Positions 57,577 through 64,000 of a DNA stretch of 64,000 nt are shown here, in pieces. Where the stretch lies: NCBI GenBank assembly GCA_947487835.1, contig CANKXX010000001.1:662122-726121 (forward strand), written 5' to 3'. How positions within the stretch are numbered: the first letter of the stretch is position 1; the number at the start of each line of letters is the position of its first letter. Origin of the DNA: an uncultured Microbacteriaceae bacterium (GTDB taxonomy: Bacteria; Actinomycetota; Actinomycetes; Actinomycetales; Microbacteriaceae). The translations under genes and the position numbers were made by a program. The notes under the pieces are model-generated. The model was not told the DNA's origin. It made no database searches and saw nothing but the letters and a program-made list of their open reading frames with translations.

Positions 57577-58362
57577 CTAGTCGCAGGAGCCGACCGTGGT
57601 CAGCGCGTCGCCGGTCAGCCGCAGCTGCGCTGCCTCGACGGTGACCGTCGCGTGCCCGGGCTCGAGGTCGATGCCGGTGACTCGCGCGCCCTCCGGCAGG
57701 TACTGGGCGGCGCACACGGGAAAGGCGAGCGACGCGAGGCGCTCGTCGCCGAGCAGGTTGCCGACGTCGAAGCTGCCCGACCCCGCGGACAGCGCGGCGC
57801 CGGTGGGGGTGAACACCACGGTGTCCCCGTCGATCCTGGGCTCTGCTGTCACGTCGTAGGTGAGGTCGATGCCGAGCAGCCGCACCGGGGCCGAGTACTC
57901 CACCGCACCGCGGGTCAGCGCGACGTCGGCCGGGGCGTCCGTGGACGCGGCGAGCAGCTCGGTCACGGCCGCCTCGTCGATGCCGAACGTTCCGACCGCG
58001 CGGTCGACGGGTTTCGTCTGGTCGGCGGGCACGCCGGTCGCGCGGATATCCGCCTCCAGGGGCGTCCCGTTCACGGTGAGTCCGCGCCCGACGAGGTGGA
58101 CCCGCTCGAAGGAGCCGGAGAGGTACTGCAGGATCATCGACGCGCCGCCGATGCTGACGTCGACGTTCCCCTCGACACCATCCGGCAGCTGCGCCTCGAT
58201 GTCCCGGGCGGAGCGGTCCTCGGCGTACGAGCGCAGCGCGCCGTCGGCCACGACCGCGCCGATGCCGAGCAGCACGAGCAGCACCACGAGCACGATCGCG
58301 ACGCGTCGGAGCGTCCGCCCGCGCCGGTTCGGCCGCCGGGCGGGCTGCGCCGCCGAGGTCAC
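57577..58362 (-). CDS. DUF2993 family membrane-anchored protein
   Basis: 261 residues. A basic N-terminus (RRPNRRGRTLRR) and one membrane helix at about 21-41 leave the rest outside. The exterior region matches DUF2993 in its DVSIGGASMILQYLSG and VHLVGRGLTVNG segments and in two late cysteines (FPVCAAQYL and the C-terminal GSCD) that may bond. Function unknown; the fold is possibly lipid-binding. GTG 58362 is 12 bp after argS, so co-transcribed with it. Confidence 0.85.
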   Translation of the reverse strand: MTSAAQPARRPNRRGRTLRRVAIVLVVLLVLLGIGAVVADGALRSYAEDRSARDIEAQLPDGVEGNVDVSIGGASMILQYLSGSFERVHLVGRGLTVNGTPLEADIRATGVPADQTKPVDRAVGTFGIDEAAVTELLAASTDAPADVALTRGAVEYSAPVRLLGIDLTYDVTAEPRIDGDTVVFTPTGAALSAGSGSFDVGNLLGDERLASLAFPVCAAQYLPEGARVTGIDLEPGHATVTVEAAQLRLTGDALTTVGSCD

Positions 58363-58374
58363 GATCGCGCTCCG

Positions 58375-60039
58375 CTACATGCGCTCGGGGGCGGAGACCC
58401 CGAGCAGCCCGAGCGCGTTGCGGATGACGGTGCCGACCGCGTCATTCAGCCAGAGCCGGGTGCGGTGCAGGTCGGTGACCGGCTCCTCGCCCAGCGGCGT
58501 GACGCGGCAGTTGTCGTACCAGCGGTGGTACGCGCCCGCGAGCTGCTCGATGTACCGGGCGACGCGGTGCGGCTCGCGTAGCTCCGCGGCCTGCGTGACG
58601 ATGCGCGGGAACTCCTGCAGCACGCCGAGCAGGATCGACTCCGTCTCGTGGGTCAGCAGCTCGGGCGCGAACGCGTCCCGGTCCACGCCGACGCCGGTCG
58701 CGTTGCGTGCAACGGACCGGGTGCGCGCGTGGGCGTACTGCACGTAGAAGACGGGGTTGTCGTTCGTGCGGCGCTGCAGCACCTCGAGGTCGATGTCGAG
58801 CTTCGAGTCGGTGGAGGAGCGCACGAGCGCGTAGCGGGCCGCGTCGACGCCGACCGCGTCCACCAGGTCCTCGAGCGTCACGATCGTGCCGGCGCGCTTG
58901 CTCATCCGCAGCGGCTGGCCGTCCTTCAGCAGGTTGACCATCTGGCCGATGAGGATCTGCAGGTTCACGCCGGGCACGTCGCCGAAGGCCTCGACCATGG
59001 CCATCATGCGGCCGACGTAGCCGTGATGGTCCGCGCCCAGCATGATGATGTTCTGCTCGAAGCCGCGCTCGCGCTTGTTCAGGTAGTAGCCGAGGTCGCC
59101 GGAGATGTAGGCGGGCTCCCCGTTGCTGCGGATGATGACGCGGTCGCGGTCGTCGCCGAAGGTCGTGGTGCGCAGCCAGACGGCGCCGTCCTCCTCGAAG
59201 ACGTGGCCGAGCTCGCGCAGCCGCTCGATGGCGCGCTCGACGGCGCCGGACTCGTGCAGCGAGTCCTCGTGGAAGAAGACGTCGAAGTCGACGCCGAACT
59301 CGTGCAGCTTCTGCTTGATCTCGCCGAACATGAGCTCGACGCCCATGGAGCGGAACACCTCCTGCGCCTCGTCGTGCGGCAGCGCGTCGATGTCGCCCTC
59401 GTACAGCTCGACGACGCGCGACGCGATGTCGCCGATGTAGGCGCCGCCGTAGCCGTCCTCGGGTGCCGGTTCGCCCAGGTGGCTGGCCATCAGGCTGCGC
59501 GCGAAGCGGTCGATCTGCGAGCCGTGGTCGTTGAAGTAGTACTCCCGCGTGACGTCGCCGCCCTCGGCGATGAGGATGCGGGCGAGGCTGTCGCCGACGG
59601 CCGCCCAGCGGACGCCGCCGATGTGGATGGGGCCCGTCGGGTTCGCGGAGACGAACTCCAGGTTGATCCGCACGCCCGCGAGGGAGGTGCCGCGGCCGTA
59701 CTCCTCGCCGGAGTCCACGATCGTCTTGGCCAGCAGGCCGGCGGTCGCGGCCTCGAGCCGGATGTTGATGAAGCCGGGGCCGGCCACGTCCACCGAGGCC
59801 ACGCCGGGCAGCCCCTGGATGTCGCGCGCGATCTCCGTGGCGAACTCGCGCGGGTTCGTGCCGAGGCGCTTGGCGAGCTTCATGGCGATGTTGGTCGCCC
59901 AGTCGCCGTGGTCGCGGTTCTTGGGGCGCTCGAGCACGACGTCGTCGGCCGTGACGGTGACCCCGGAGTCCGGCGCTCGCCGGTCCGCGGCGGCGGCCAC
60001 GAGATCGTAGATGGAGCGGGAGAGATTCACGGAAGTCAC
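58375..60039 (-). CDS. argS: Arginyl-tRNA synthetase
   Basis: 554 residues. Class I synthetase charging tRNA-Arg. N-terminal Add-1 domain, HIGH-type motif in [10 protein letters not shown] near residue 137, KMSKS-type motif RMSKRAGT near 383, and a C-terminal anticodon-binding helical domain ending in [14 protein letters not shown] 60039 has TAGGCT 8 nt upstream, suggesting a leaderless mRNA; GTG 60030 is an in-frame alternative. A tRNA-Arg gene lies 3.5 kb away. Confidence 0.97.
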   Translation of the reverse strand: MTSVNLSRSIYDLVAAAADRRAPDSGVTVTADDVVLERPKNRDHGDWATNIAMKLAKRLGTNPREFATEIARDIQGLPGVASVDVAGPGFINIRLEAATAGLLAKTIVDSGEEYGRGTSLAGVRINLEFVSANPTGPIHIGGVRWAAVGDSLARILIAEGGDVTREYYFNDHGSQIDRFARSLMASHLGEPAPEDGYGGAYIGDIASRVVELYEGDIDALPHDEAQEVFRSMGVELMFGEIKQKLHEFGVDFDVFFHEDSLHESGAVERAIERLRELGHVFEEDGAVWLRTTTFGDDRDRVIIRSNGEPAYISGDLGYYLNKRERGFEQNIIMLGADHHGYVGRMMAMVEAFGDVPGVNLQILIGQMVNLLKDGQPLRMSKRAGTIVTLEDLVDAVGVDAARYALVRSSTDSKLDIDLEVLQRRTNDNPVFYVQYAHARTRSVARNATGVGVDRDAFAPELLTHETESILLGVLQEFPRIVTQAAELREPHRVARYIEQLAGAYHRWYDNCRVTPLGEEPVTDLHRTRLWLNDAVGTVIRNALGLLGVSAPERM

Positions 60040-60047
60040 GACAGACA

Positions 60048-60053
60048 AGCCTA
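60048..60053 (-). promoter_or_regulatory. -10 element, leaderless argS promoter
   Basis: TAGGCT on the minus strand, 8 nt before GTG 60039. Confidence 0.45.
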
Positions 60054-60187
60054 CCGGTCGCGCGACTGGCGGCCGCTGAGCGCGGTCGGGCGGCCGGCCT
60101 CGGTGAGAATGGACCCGGGGGTTCGGTCGCCGGCAGGTTCGGCAGCGGCTCCTGCCGTCCGCCGATCGACGCAAGGAGCGTTCCCGC

Positions 60188-60919
60188 ATGCCGATGCCGC
60201 ACCCGTCCTCCCCCGCCGTCCGCCGCTCGCGCGGGCTCGCCGCCGCGGCCGCAGTGTTCACGGCGGGCCTGCTGCTGACCGGGTGCACGCAGGCGGGCGG
60301 GACCGACGGCTCCTCCCCCACCCCGAGCGCCTCCGAGGGCTCCGCGACGCCATCCGCCACGCCGACGCCGGACGCGAGTGCGAGCGCCGATCCCGGCGCC
60401 ACTCCTCTGCCGAGTGCGAGCGCGACCCCGACCGCCGCTGCGACCGCCACCCCGGCGCCGTCGGCATCCGTGCCGCCCGCCGCGCCCGGCATCCCGGTCG
60501 CCCTCTCCTGCGACGCGCTCGTGCCCGCCCAGGCGCTGTACGACTTCAACCCGAACTTCTCCGTCGATCCCGCGTACCAGCCCGCGGCCGGCACCCTTCC
60601 GGCGGCTCTCGCCGCCGCCGGTGGCGTGGCCTGCGGCTACCGCAACCAGACGAGCGGCGAGGTCATCGAGGTGGCTGTCGCGCATCCGACCGCCGCCGCG
60701 CTGCAGGGCGAGAAGGACGCCGTGGCCGCGGCGTCGGAGGCCGTGCCCTACTACGGCGGGGACGCGGGGTACTACGCGACCGAGGCGGGGCAGGGCGTCG
60801 CGCAGGCGTTCACCGGCGAGTACCGGGTCGTCGCGCGCTCGGCCGCTTTCCTCGACCCGACGGACCCCGCGGACCTGATGACCGCGATCACGGCCGCGGT
60901 CGTCTCGGCCCGCCCGTAA
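60188..60919 (+). CDS. Ser/Thr/Pro-rich lipoprotein of unknown function
   Basis: 243 residues. Signal peptide with lipobox LLLTGC near residue 33, then a 65-residue Ser/Ala/Thr/Pro stretch as a wall-spanning linker, then a folded domain of about 145 residues with two cysteines (LSCDALVP and VACGYRN) spaced to form a bond, and a YYATEAG strand. Divergent from argS with AAGGAG 9 nt before ATG. I recognise no enzyme motif. Confidence 0.85.
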   Translation: MPMPHPSSPAVRRSRGLAAAAAVFTAGLLLTGCTQAGGTDGSSPTPSASEGSATPSATPTPDASASADPGATPLPSASATPTAAATATPAPSASVPPAAPGIPVALSCDALVPAQALYDFNPNFSVDPAYQPAAGTLPAALAAAGGVACGYRNQTSGEVIEVAVAHPTAAALQGEKDAVAAASEAVPYYGGDAGYYATEAGQGVAQAFTGEYRVVARSAAFLDPTDPADLMTAITAAVVSARP

Positions 60920-60979
60920 CCGCGCCGGACGCGGTACGTGCACGGTCCCTGAACAGCGGACGCAACGGAACCCGCGGAC

Positions 60980-61065
60980 TGTTCCGAATTCAGGCTCACC
61001 TGCGACACGCCGCGTTCCAGGACGGCGAAACACGGCGTGTTGCAGCACAGCCTGAATTACGAACA
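60980..61065. repeat. Palindromic element, copy D
   Basis: TGTTCCGAATTCAGGCT pairs with AGCCTGAATTACGAACA at the ends; GCGACACGCCGC pairs with an interrupted CACGGCGTGTTGC. Nearly identical to copy E. Confidence 0.9.
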
Positions 61066-61091
61066 TCCCACGGGCGAAGACGCAACAGACA

Positions 61092-61118
61092 CGGTCCCTG
61101 AGCCTGTCGAAAAGACGC
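61092..61118. repeat. GTCCCTGAGCCTGTCGA module
   Basis: CGGTCCCTGAGCCTGTCGA then AAAGACGCG; weak imperfect palindrome also found at 61249, 63753, 63806, 63829 and inside the 86-bp repeats. Confidence 0.7.
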
Positions 61119-61134
61119 GCCCCGTACCGCGGAC

Positions 61135-61219
61135 TGTTCCGAATTCAGGCTCAGCTGCGACACGCCGCGTTCCAGGACGGCGAAACACGGCGTGTCGCAG
61201 CACAACCTGAATTGCGAAC
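61135..61219. repeat. Palindromic element, copy E
   Basis: TGTTCCGAATTCAGGCT ... ACCTGAATTGCGAAC with inner CTGCGACACGCCG/CGGCGTGTCGCAG, 13 bp perfect. Confidence 0.9.
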
Positions 61220-61248
61220 CTCTCACCCGCGGAAAGACCCGACGCACA

Positions 61249-61275
61249 CGGTCCCTGAGCCTGTCGAAGGGACGC
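61249..61275. repeat. GTCCCTGAGCCTGTCGA module
   Basis: Second copy in this gap, ending AAGGGACGC, so its GTCCCT/AGGGAC ends can pair. Confidence 0.7.
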
Positions 61276-61332
61276 AACGGAGCCCCATATGTCGCACCAC
61301 ACACGGATCCCGCGGGACGGGACGAACGCGAC

Positions 61333-62097
61333 CTACGCGGCGCGCTCCTCGGCCTCAACGGCGGGCACGGCGGCGGCCTCGGCCAGCGCCTCGAGCAGCG
61401 CGGGCAGCTGGTCGGCGGCGGCCTGCGCGTCCTCGGGGTGCCACTGCACCCCGGTGATCGGCGCGGACACGTGCTCGACGGCCTCGACGCCCCCGTCGGG
61501 CGCGGTGGCGACGACAACGAGGCCGTGGGCCACGCGGTCGATGGCCTGGTGATGCGCGCTGCGCACGATGACGGTCTCGGCGCCGAGCGCATCCGCGATG
61601 CGGCTGCCGGGCACGAGCCGCACCTCATGGTCGGCCATCACCTCGGTGATGGGCACGCCGGTGTTGCGGTGCAGCGCGCCGTCCTCGAGGTGCTGGTGCA
61701 GCGTGCCGCCGAGCGCGACGTTGATGATCTGCTCGCCCCGGCAGATGCCGAGCAGCGGCGTGCCGTCGGCGACGGCCCGGCGCACCAGGGCGATCTGGCC
61801 CTCGTCGGCGGAGCGGTAGTGGAGGGAGCGGCCGGGGTAGTCGGCGTCGCCGCCGTAGAGGGCGGGGCTCACGTCCTCGCCGCCCATGATGACGACGGCG
61901 TCGGCATCCTCGGTCGCGGCGAGCAGGGCGCGCGGTCCCAGCTCCTCGGCCGCGAGGCGCAGCACGTCCCAGCCCGCGGACTCCGCCATCGCCCACACGC
62001 GCCCGTTGAGTACCTGGACGAAGGCGTTGTACGCCTCGTTCTCCGGCCGGGATCGGGTCACCTGCACAACGGCGAGGCGGGGACGGCTGCTGGTCAT
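61333..62097 (-). CDS. Class I glutamine amidotransferase, PuuD-like gamma-glutamyl-GABA hydrolase
   Basis: 254 residues. Peptidase C26 family; relatives release GABA from gamma-glutamyl-GABA. Nucleophile Cys in LLGICRGEQ near residue 119, oxyanion region VIMGGEDVSP and the His/Glu pair in TGVQWHPED. ATG 62097 lies 6 nt after CAGAAT, a weak leaderless -10. The substrate is inferred; gabT in the same window would use the GABA. Single gene, 110 bp from the LpqN-like gene. Confidence 0.85.
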   Translation of the reverse strand: MTSSRPRLAVVQVTRSRPENEAYNAFVQVLNGRVWAMAESAGWDVLRLAAEELGPRALLAATEDADAVVIMGGEDVSPALYGGDADYPGRSLHYRSADEGQIALVRRAVADGTPLLGICRGEQIINVALGGTLHQHLEDGALHRNTGVPITEVMADHEVRLVPGSRIADALGAETVIVRSAHHQAIDRVAHGLVVVATAPDGGVEAVEHVSAPITGVQWHPEDAQAAADQLPALLEALAEAAAVPAVEAEERAA

Positions 62098-62207
62098 TTC
62101 CCCATTCTGCACAGCGCTTCGGGGGAATGCCCCGAGGCGCGTCACGAAACGCAACAGAACCCGCGGCCCTCGGCGGCCGCGCATCCGGTCGCCGACGCGG
62201 CGCGGGA

Positions 62208-62711
62208 TCAGGATCCCGGGACCGCCATCAGGGCCGTCTTCACGGTGCGGGCGCTGTCGATGATGGACCGCACCTCGCTCAGCAGGGTCTCCGCCTGCGC
62301 GGCCGTGCAGGTGCCGGAGACCTCGACGAGGTCGACGGCATTGGGGCGCGTGATCACGGCCATGGACGTGACGATGGCGAGGCTGCCGGCCTGCGGGTGC
62401 ACGTACTCCCCCTCGGCGGCGAAGCCGTCCGCGCCGAGCACGGAGCGGTCCTCGGCCTGCTGCTGCCGGTACTCAGGGAGGGCGGAGAGCTTCGCGCGCA
62501 GCTGCTGCACCGCCGCGCCGAGGGTGAAGGCCGCGTCCACGCGCTTGACGGTGACGACCACGTTGGGCCGGAACTCGCCGGGCTGCTGCTCCCGGATCAC
62601 CGCGAGGTGCACGCCCGCACCCGCGAGCGGTGCCCAGCGATCCGGGTAGTCGAGCCGGATTCCCACCGCGGGCGGGAAGGCCTCGCTCGGGTTGGTCACG
62701 CTGCCTGCCAT
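62208..62711 (-). CDS. LpqN/PsbP-fold-like protein, function unknown
   Basis: 167 residues, no signal peptide or membrane helix. The pattern IRLDYPDRWAPL at the start, PNVVVTVKRV, YRQQQAEDRSVLGADGF and SGTCTAAQAETLLSEVRSII at the end is that of the small alpha/beta LpqN/DUF1795 group. GAAGGAG lies 5 nt before ATG 62711. It follows pdxH by 82 bp and may share its transcript. Such proteins often sit near type VII secretion genes; none is adjacent here. Confidence 0.6.
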   Translation of the reverse strand: MAGSVTNPSEAFPPAVGIRLDYPDRWAPLAGAGVHLAVIREQQPGEFRPNVVVTVKRVDAAFTLGAAVQQLRAKLSALPEYRQQQAEDRSVLGADGFAAEGEYVHPQAGSLAIVTSMAVITRPNAVDLVEVSGTCTAAQAETLLSEVRSIIDSARTVKTALMAVPGS

Positions 62712-62793
62712 GGCACTCCTTCTTCTCTGGCTGTCGGTTCTGCGGGTGTCCGTGTCGCTCGGGGGTGTCGGCGGCGCTGGCGCTCGGCGGGCC

Positions 62794-63474
62794 CTACGGC
62801 CAGAGCATGTCCCGGTGCCAGCCGCCGTTCTCGGTCGCGGTGTAGAGGAGCCGGCGCTGCTCGCGGCGCGGCGCCGACTGCCAGAACTCGACGGAGTGCG
62901 GCTGAACGAGGTAGCTGCGCCAGGTGTCCGGCACGAAGTTGGGGTTCACCGCGACGAACTCGCGGGCGCTCGCCATCTCGCGTTCGAGCTCCTCGCCCGA
63001 CGGCATCGGCTCGCTCTGCCGGCCCGCGAGCACGGTGGCCCGGGCGGCGGGGTGACGGGCGAGGAAGTCGCGCTCGCTCACGTCGCGGTCGCCATGGAAG
63101 ACGGAGCCGGAGATGCGCACCTGCCTACCCTGCTCGCGCCAGTAGAGCAGGAGGGCGGCCCGCGGGTTGGACTCGAGGTCCCGGCCCTTGGGGCTGTCCG
63201 AGAGGCTCGCGAACCAGACGGCACCGGGCTCGTCGCCGGTCGCCGTGGTCACATCCTTGAGCAGCAGAGTGCGAGCGGAGGGATGCCCGGACGCGTCGGC
63301 CGTCGCCAGGACCATCGCGTGCGGCTGGCTCACGCCGGCCTCGATGGCGCCGCGCAACCACTCGACGAGAAGCTCGAGCGGGTCCGCCGGGGCGGCCTCC
63401 GGGTCGAACTCGGGGACGTCGTCGCCGAACACGGGCAGGGAGCGCAGGAGGTCGCGCAGGGACTCGTCGGCCAT
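62794..63474 (-). CDS. pdxH: Pyridoxamine 5'-phosphate oxidase
   Basis: 226 residues. FMN enzyme making pyridoxal 5'-phosphate, the cofactor of GabT, ThrC and LysA encoded here. FMN/PLP contacts: SARTLLLKDV, FASLSDSPKGRDL, AALLLYWREQGRQVRISG and the C-terminal LLYTATENGGWHRDMLWP, with SVEFWQSAPRR before it. A TAGGCT -10 box 6 nt before ATG 63474 indicates a leaderless mRNA. Confidence 0.95.
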   Translation of the reverse strand: MADESLRDLLRSLPVFGDDVPEFDPEAAPADPLELLVEWLRGAIEAGVSQPHAMVLATADASGHPSARTLLLKDVTTATGDEPGAVWFASLSDSPKGRDLESNPRAALLLYWREQGRQVRISGSVFHGDRDVSERDFLARHPAARATVLAGRQSEPMPSGEELEREMASAREFVAVNPNFVPDTWRSYLVQPHSVEFWQSAPRREQRRLLYTATENGGWHRDMLWP

Positions 63475-63480
63475 GCCCCC

Positions 63481-63486
63481 AGCCTA
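63481..63486 (-). promoter_or_regulatory. -10 element, leaderless pdxH promoter
   Basis: TAGGCT on the minus strand, 6 nt before ATG 63474. Confidence 0.45.
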
Positions 63487-63573
63487 CGGCGGTCGCCCTG
63501 CGCCCCTGCTGGGGTCAATGAGTACGCGGCGGGACGCACCGGTGGGATGGCGAGGAGGCGTGGCAGCCGGTGC

Positions 63574-63579
63574 TAACCT
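63574..63579 (+). promoter_or_regulatory. Candidate -10 element of tRNA-Arg
   Basis: TAACCT on the plus strand, 19 nt before the mature tRNA 5' end. Confidence 0.35.
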
Positions 63580-63598
63580 AATGAGGCATTTCCCCCTG

Positions 63599-63670
63599 GC
63601 CCCCATAGCTCAGGGGATAGAGCACTGCCCTCCGGAGGCAGGGGCGCAAGTTCGAATCTTGCTGGGGGCA
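63599..63670 (+). tRNA. tRNA-Arg (anticodon CCG)
   Basis: 72 nt cloverleaf: acceptor GCCCCCA/TGGGGGC, D arm AGCTC/GAGC, anticodon stem CTGCC/GGCAG with loop CTCCGGA (anticodon CCG, reads CGG), T arm GCAAG TTCGAAT CTTGC. Discriminator A; the CCA end is not encoded. Confidence 0.97.
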
Positions 63671-63752
63671 CCTCTCTCCTGCTTCGTGTCGCTGCACGTC
63701 GCTCCGCCGGCTCTTCCGCGCCTGCCCGCCGCGATCTCGCAACGGGGCCCTC

Positions 63753-63857
63753 ACCGTCCCTGAGCCTGTCGAAGAGCCGCACCGTGCCTGCGGAACGCAC
63801 CCCGCACGGTCCCTGAGCCTGTCCATTTACGGTCCCTGAGTCTCTCGAAGGGACGCG
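63753..63857. repeat. Three clustered GTCCCTGAG modules downstream of tRNA-Arg
   Basis: Units at 63753-63780, 63806-63823 (cut short at CTGTCC) and 63829-63857 (AGTCTCTCGAAGGGACGCG variant). They occupy most of the 279-bp gap between the tRNA and the gene at 63950; nothing else is recognisable in it. Confidence 0.75.
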
Positions 63858-63936
63858 ACCCGGTCGAGCCACAGCCCTACCGGCCGGGAGTTCTCCACAG
63901 GCCGAAAGTTCTTCATCGAAGACACTTTCTACCTGG

Positions 63937-63942
63937 TAGAAT
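63937..63942 (+). promoter_or_regulatory. -10 element, leaderless promoter of the right-edge gene
   Basis: TAGAAT on the plus strand, 7 nt before ATG 63950, in a locally AT-rich stretch (63905-63950). Confidence 0.5.
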
Positions 63943-63949
63943 GTGTGCT

Positions 63950-64000
63950 ATGAGAAACTCGGCGACGACGCTCCTCAGCACAGCGGATGCAGTCGCGCGC
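63950..64000 (+). CDS. Start of an unidentified gene (runs off right edge)
   Basis: 17 codons, MRNSATTLLSTADAVAR, with a good leaderless promoter. The in-frame ATG at 63941 overlaps the -10 box and is unlikely. The Thr/Leu/Ala-rich start is like DUF222/HNH endonuclease proteins common in this family, but 17 residues cannot establish that. Confidence 0.5.
   Translation, partial: MRNSATTLLSTADAVAR

Larger units (their letters stand above)
60920..61332. other. Repeat-filled gap between the convergent lipoprotein and puuD-like genes
   Basis: 413 bp without a gene. It holds palindromes D (60980-61065) and E (61135-61219), arranged in tandem 155 bp apart, each followed by a GGTCCCTGAGCCTGTCGA module (61092, 61249). 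Confidence 0.85.

Noticed and set aside
63571..63874. Short open frames across the tRNA-Arg gene on both strands
   Set aside because: They run through a clear cloverleaf and dispersed repeats and have no start signals.

Overview
The window is about 64 kb of very GC-rich chromosomal DNA (roughly 70 % G+C, dense genes, many GTG starts, 4-bp ATGA/GTGA overlaps). Gene content and order point to an actinobacterium, most likely family Microbacteriaceae: the argS-lysA-hom-thrC-thrB-rho-prfA-prmC-tsaC-wecA-atp block, an EccC-like FtsK/SpoIIIE ATPase beside FHA, MoxR and DUF58 genes, and TAnnnT -10 elements placed 6-9 nt before start codons. The genus is not resolved. I saw no insertion sequence, prophage, CRISPR array or rRNA; there is one tRNA gene (Arg, anticodon CCG).

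Layout. 1-8.3 kb: the 5' part of an OleA-like thiolase, then ispG, a site-2 protease and dxr (MEP isoprenoid pathway), interrupted by a plus-strand Ser/Thr kinase plus PE-rich lipoprotein pair, then an FKBP lipoprotein and an OsmC protein. 8.4-12.4 kb: plus-strand gabT, asparaginase, a small membrane protein and alanine dehydrogenase. 12.4-32.7 kb: a minus-strand cell-envelope/signalling cluster in transcription order aldehyde dehydrogenase, FHA protein, PP2C phosphatase, Ser/Thr kinase with an extracellular FN3-like domain, a 1997-residue tandem Ig/FN3 protein, MoxR ATPase, DUF58 protein, a catalytically dead transglutaminase-like membrane protein, a zinc-ribbon FHA protein and an EccC-like ATPase. 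32.8-36.2 kb: aldo/keto reductase, tag, a repeat-rich gap, yaaA and a small P-loop kinase.

36.3-45.8 kb holds the complete F1Fo ATP synthase operon (atpIBEFHAGDC) preceded by wecA and tsaC. 45.9-47.6 kb is a plus-strand HAD phosphatase/corA pair that splits tsaC from prmC-prfA-rho. 52.3-60 kb is the Asp-family amino-acid block thrB, thrC, hom, lysA, then DUF2993 and argS. 60.2-64 kb holds a lipoprotein, a PuuD-like amidotransferase, an LpqN-like protein, pdxH, tRNA-Arg and the first 17 codons of a gene running off the right edge.

The most unusual points are: (i) two tiny open frames chained between hom and thrC by TGATG stop-start junctions that sit in a 54-56 bp tandem repeat; (ii) the 19-kb signalling/envelope cluster, including a transglutaminase whose Cys-His-Asp triad reads Ala-Thr-Asp and an FHA protein with four DT(V/I)-type sites; (iii) a family of ~90-bp imperfect palindromes found only between convergent gene ends; (iv) widespread leaderless promoters, which fix several start codons; (v) a probable CTG start for atpB and a 15-bp hairpin inside the atp operon between atpA and atpG.
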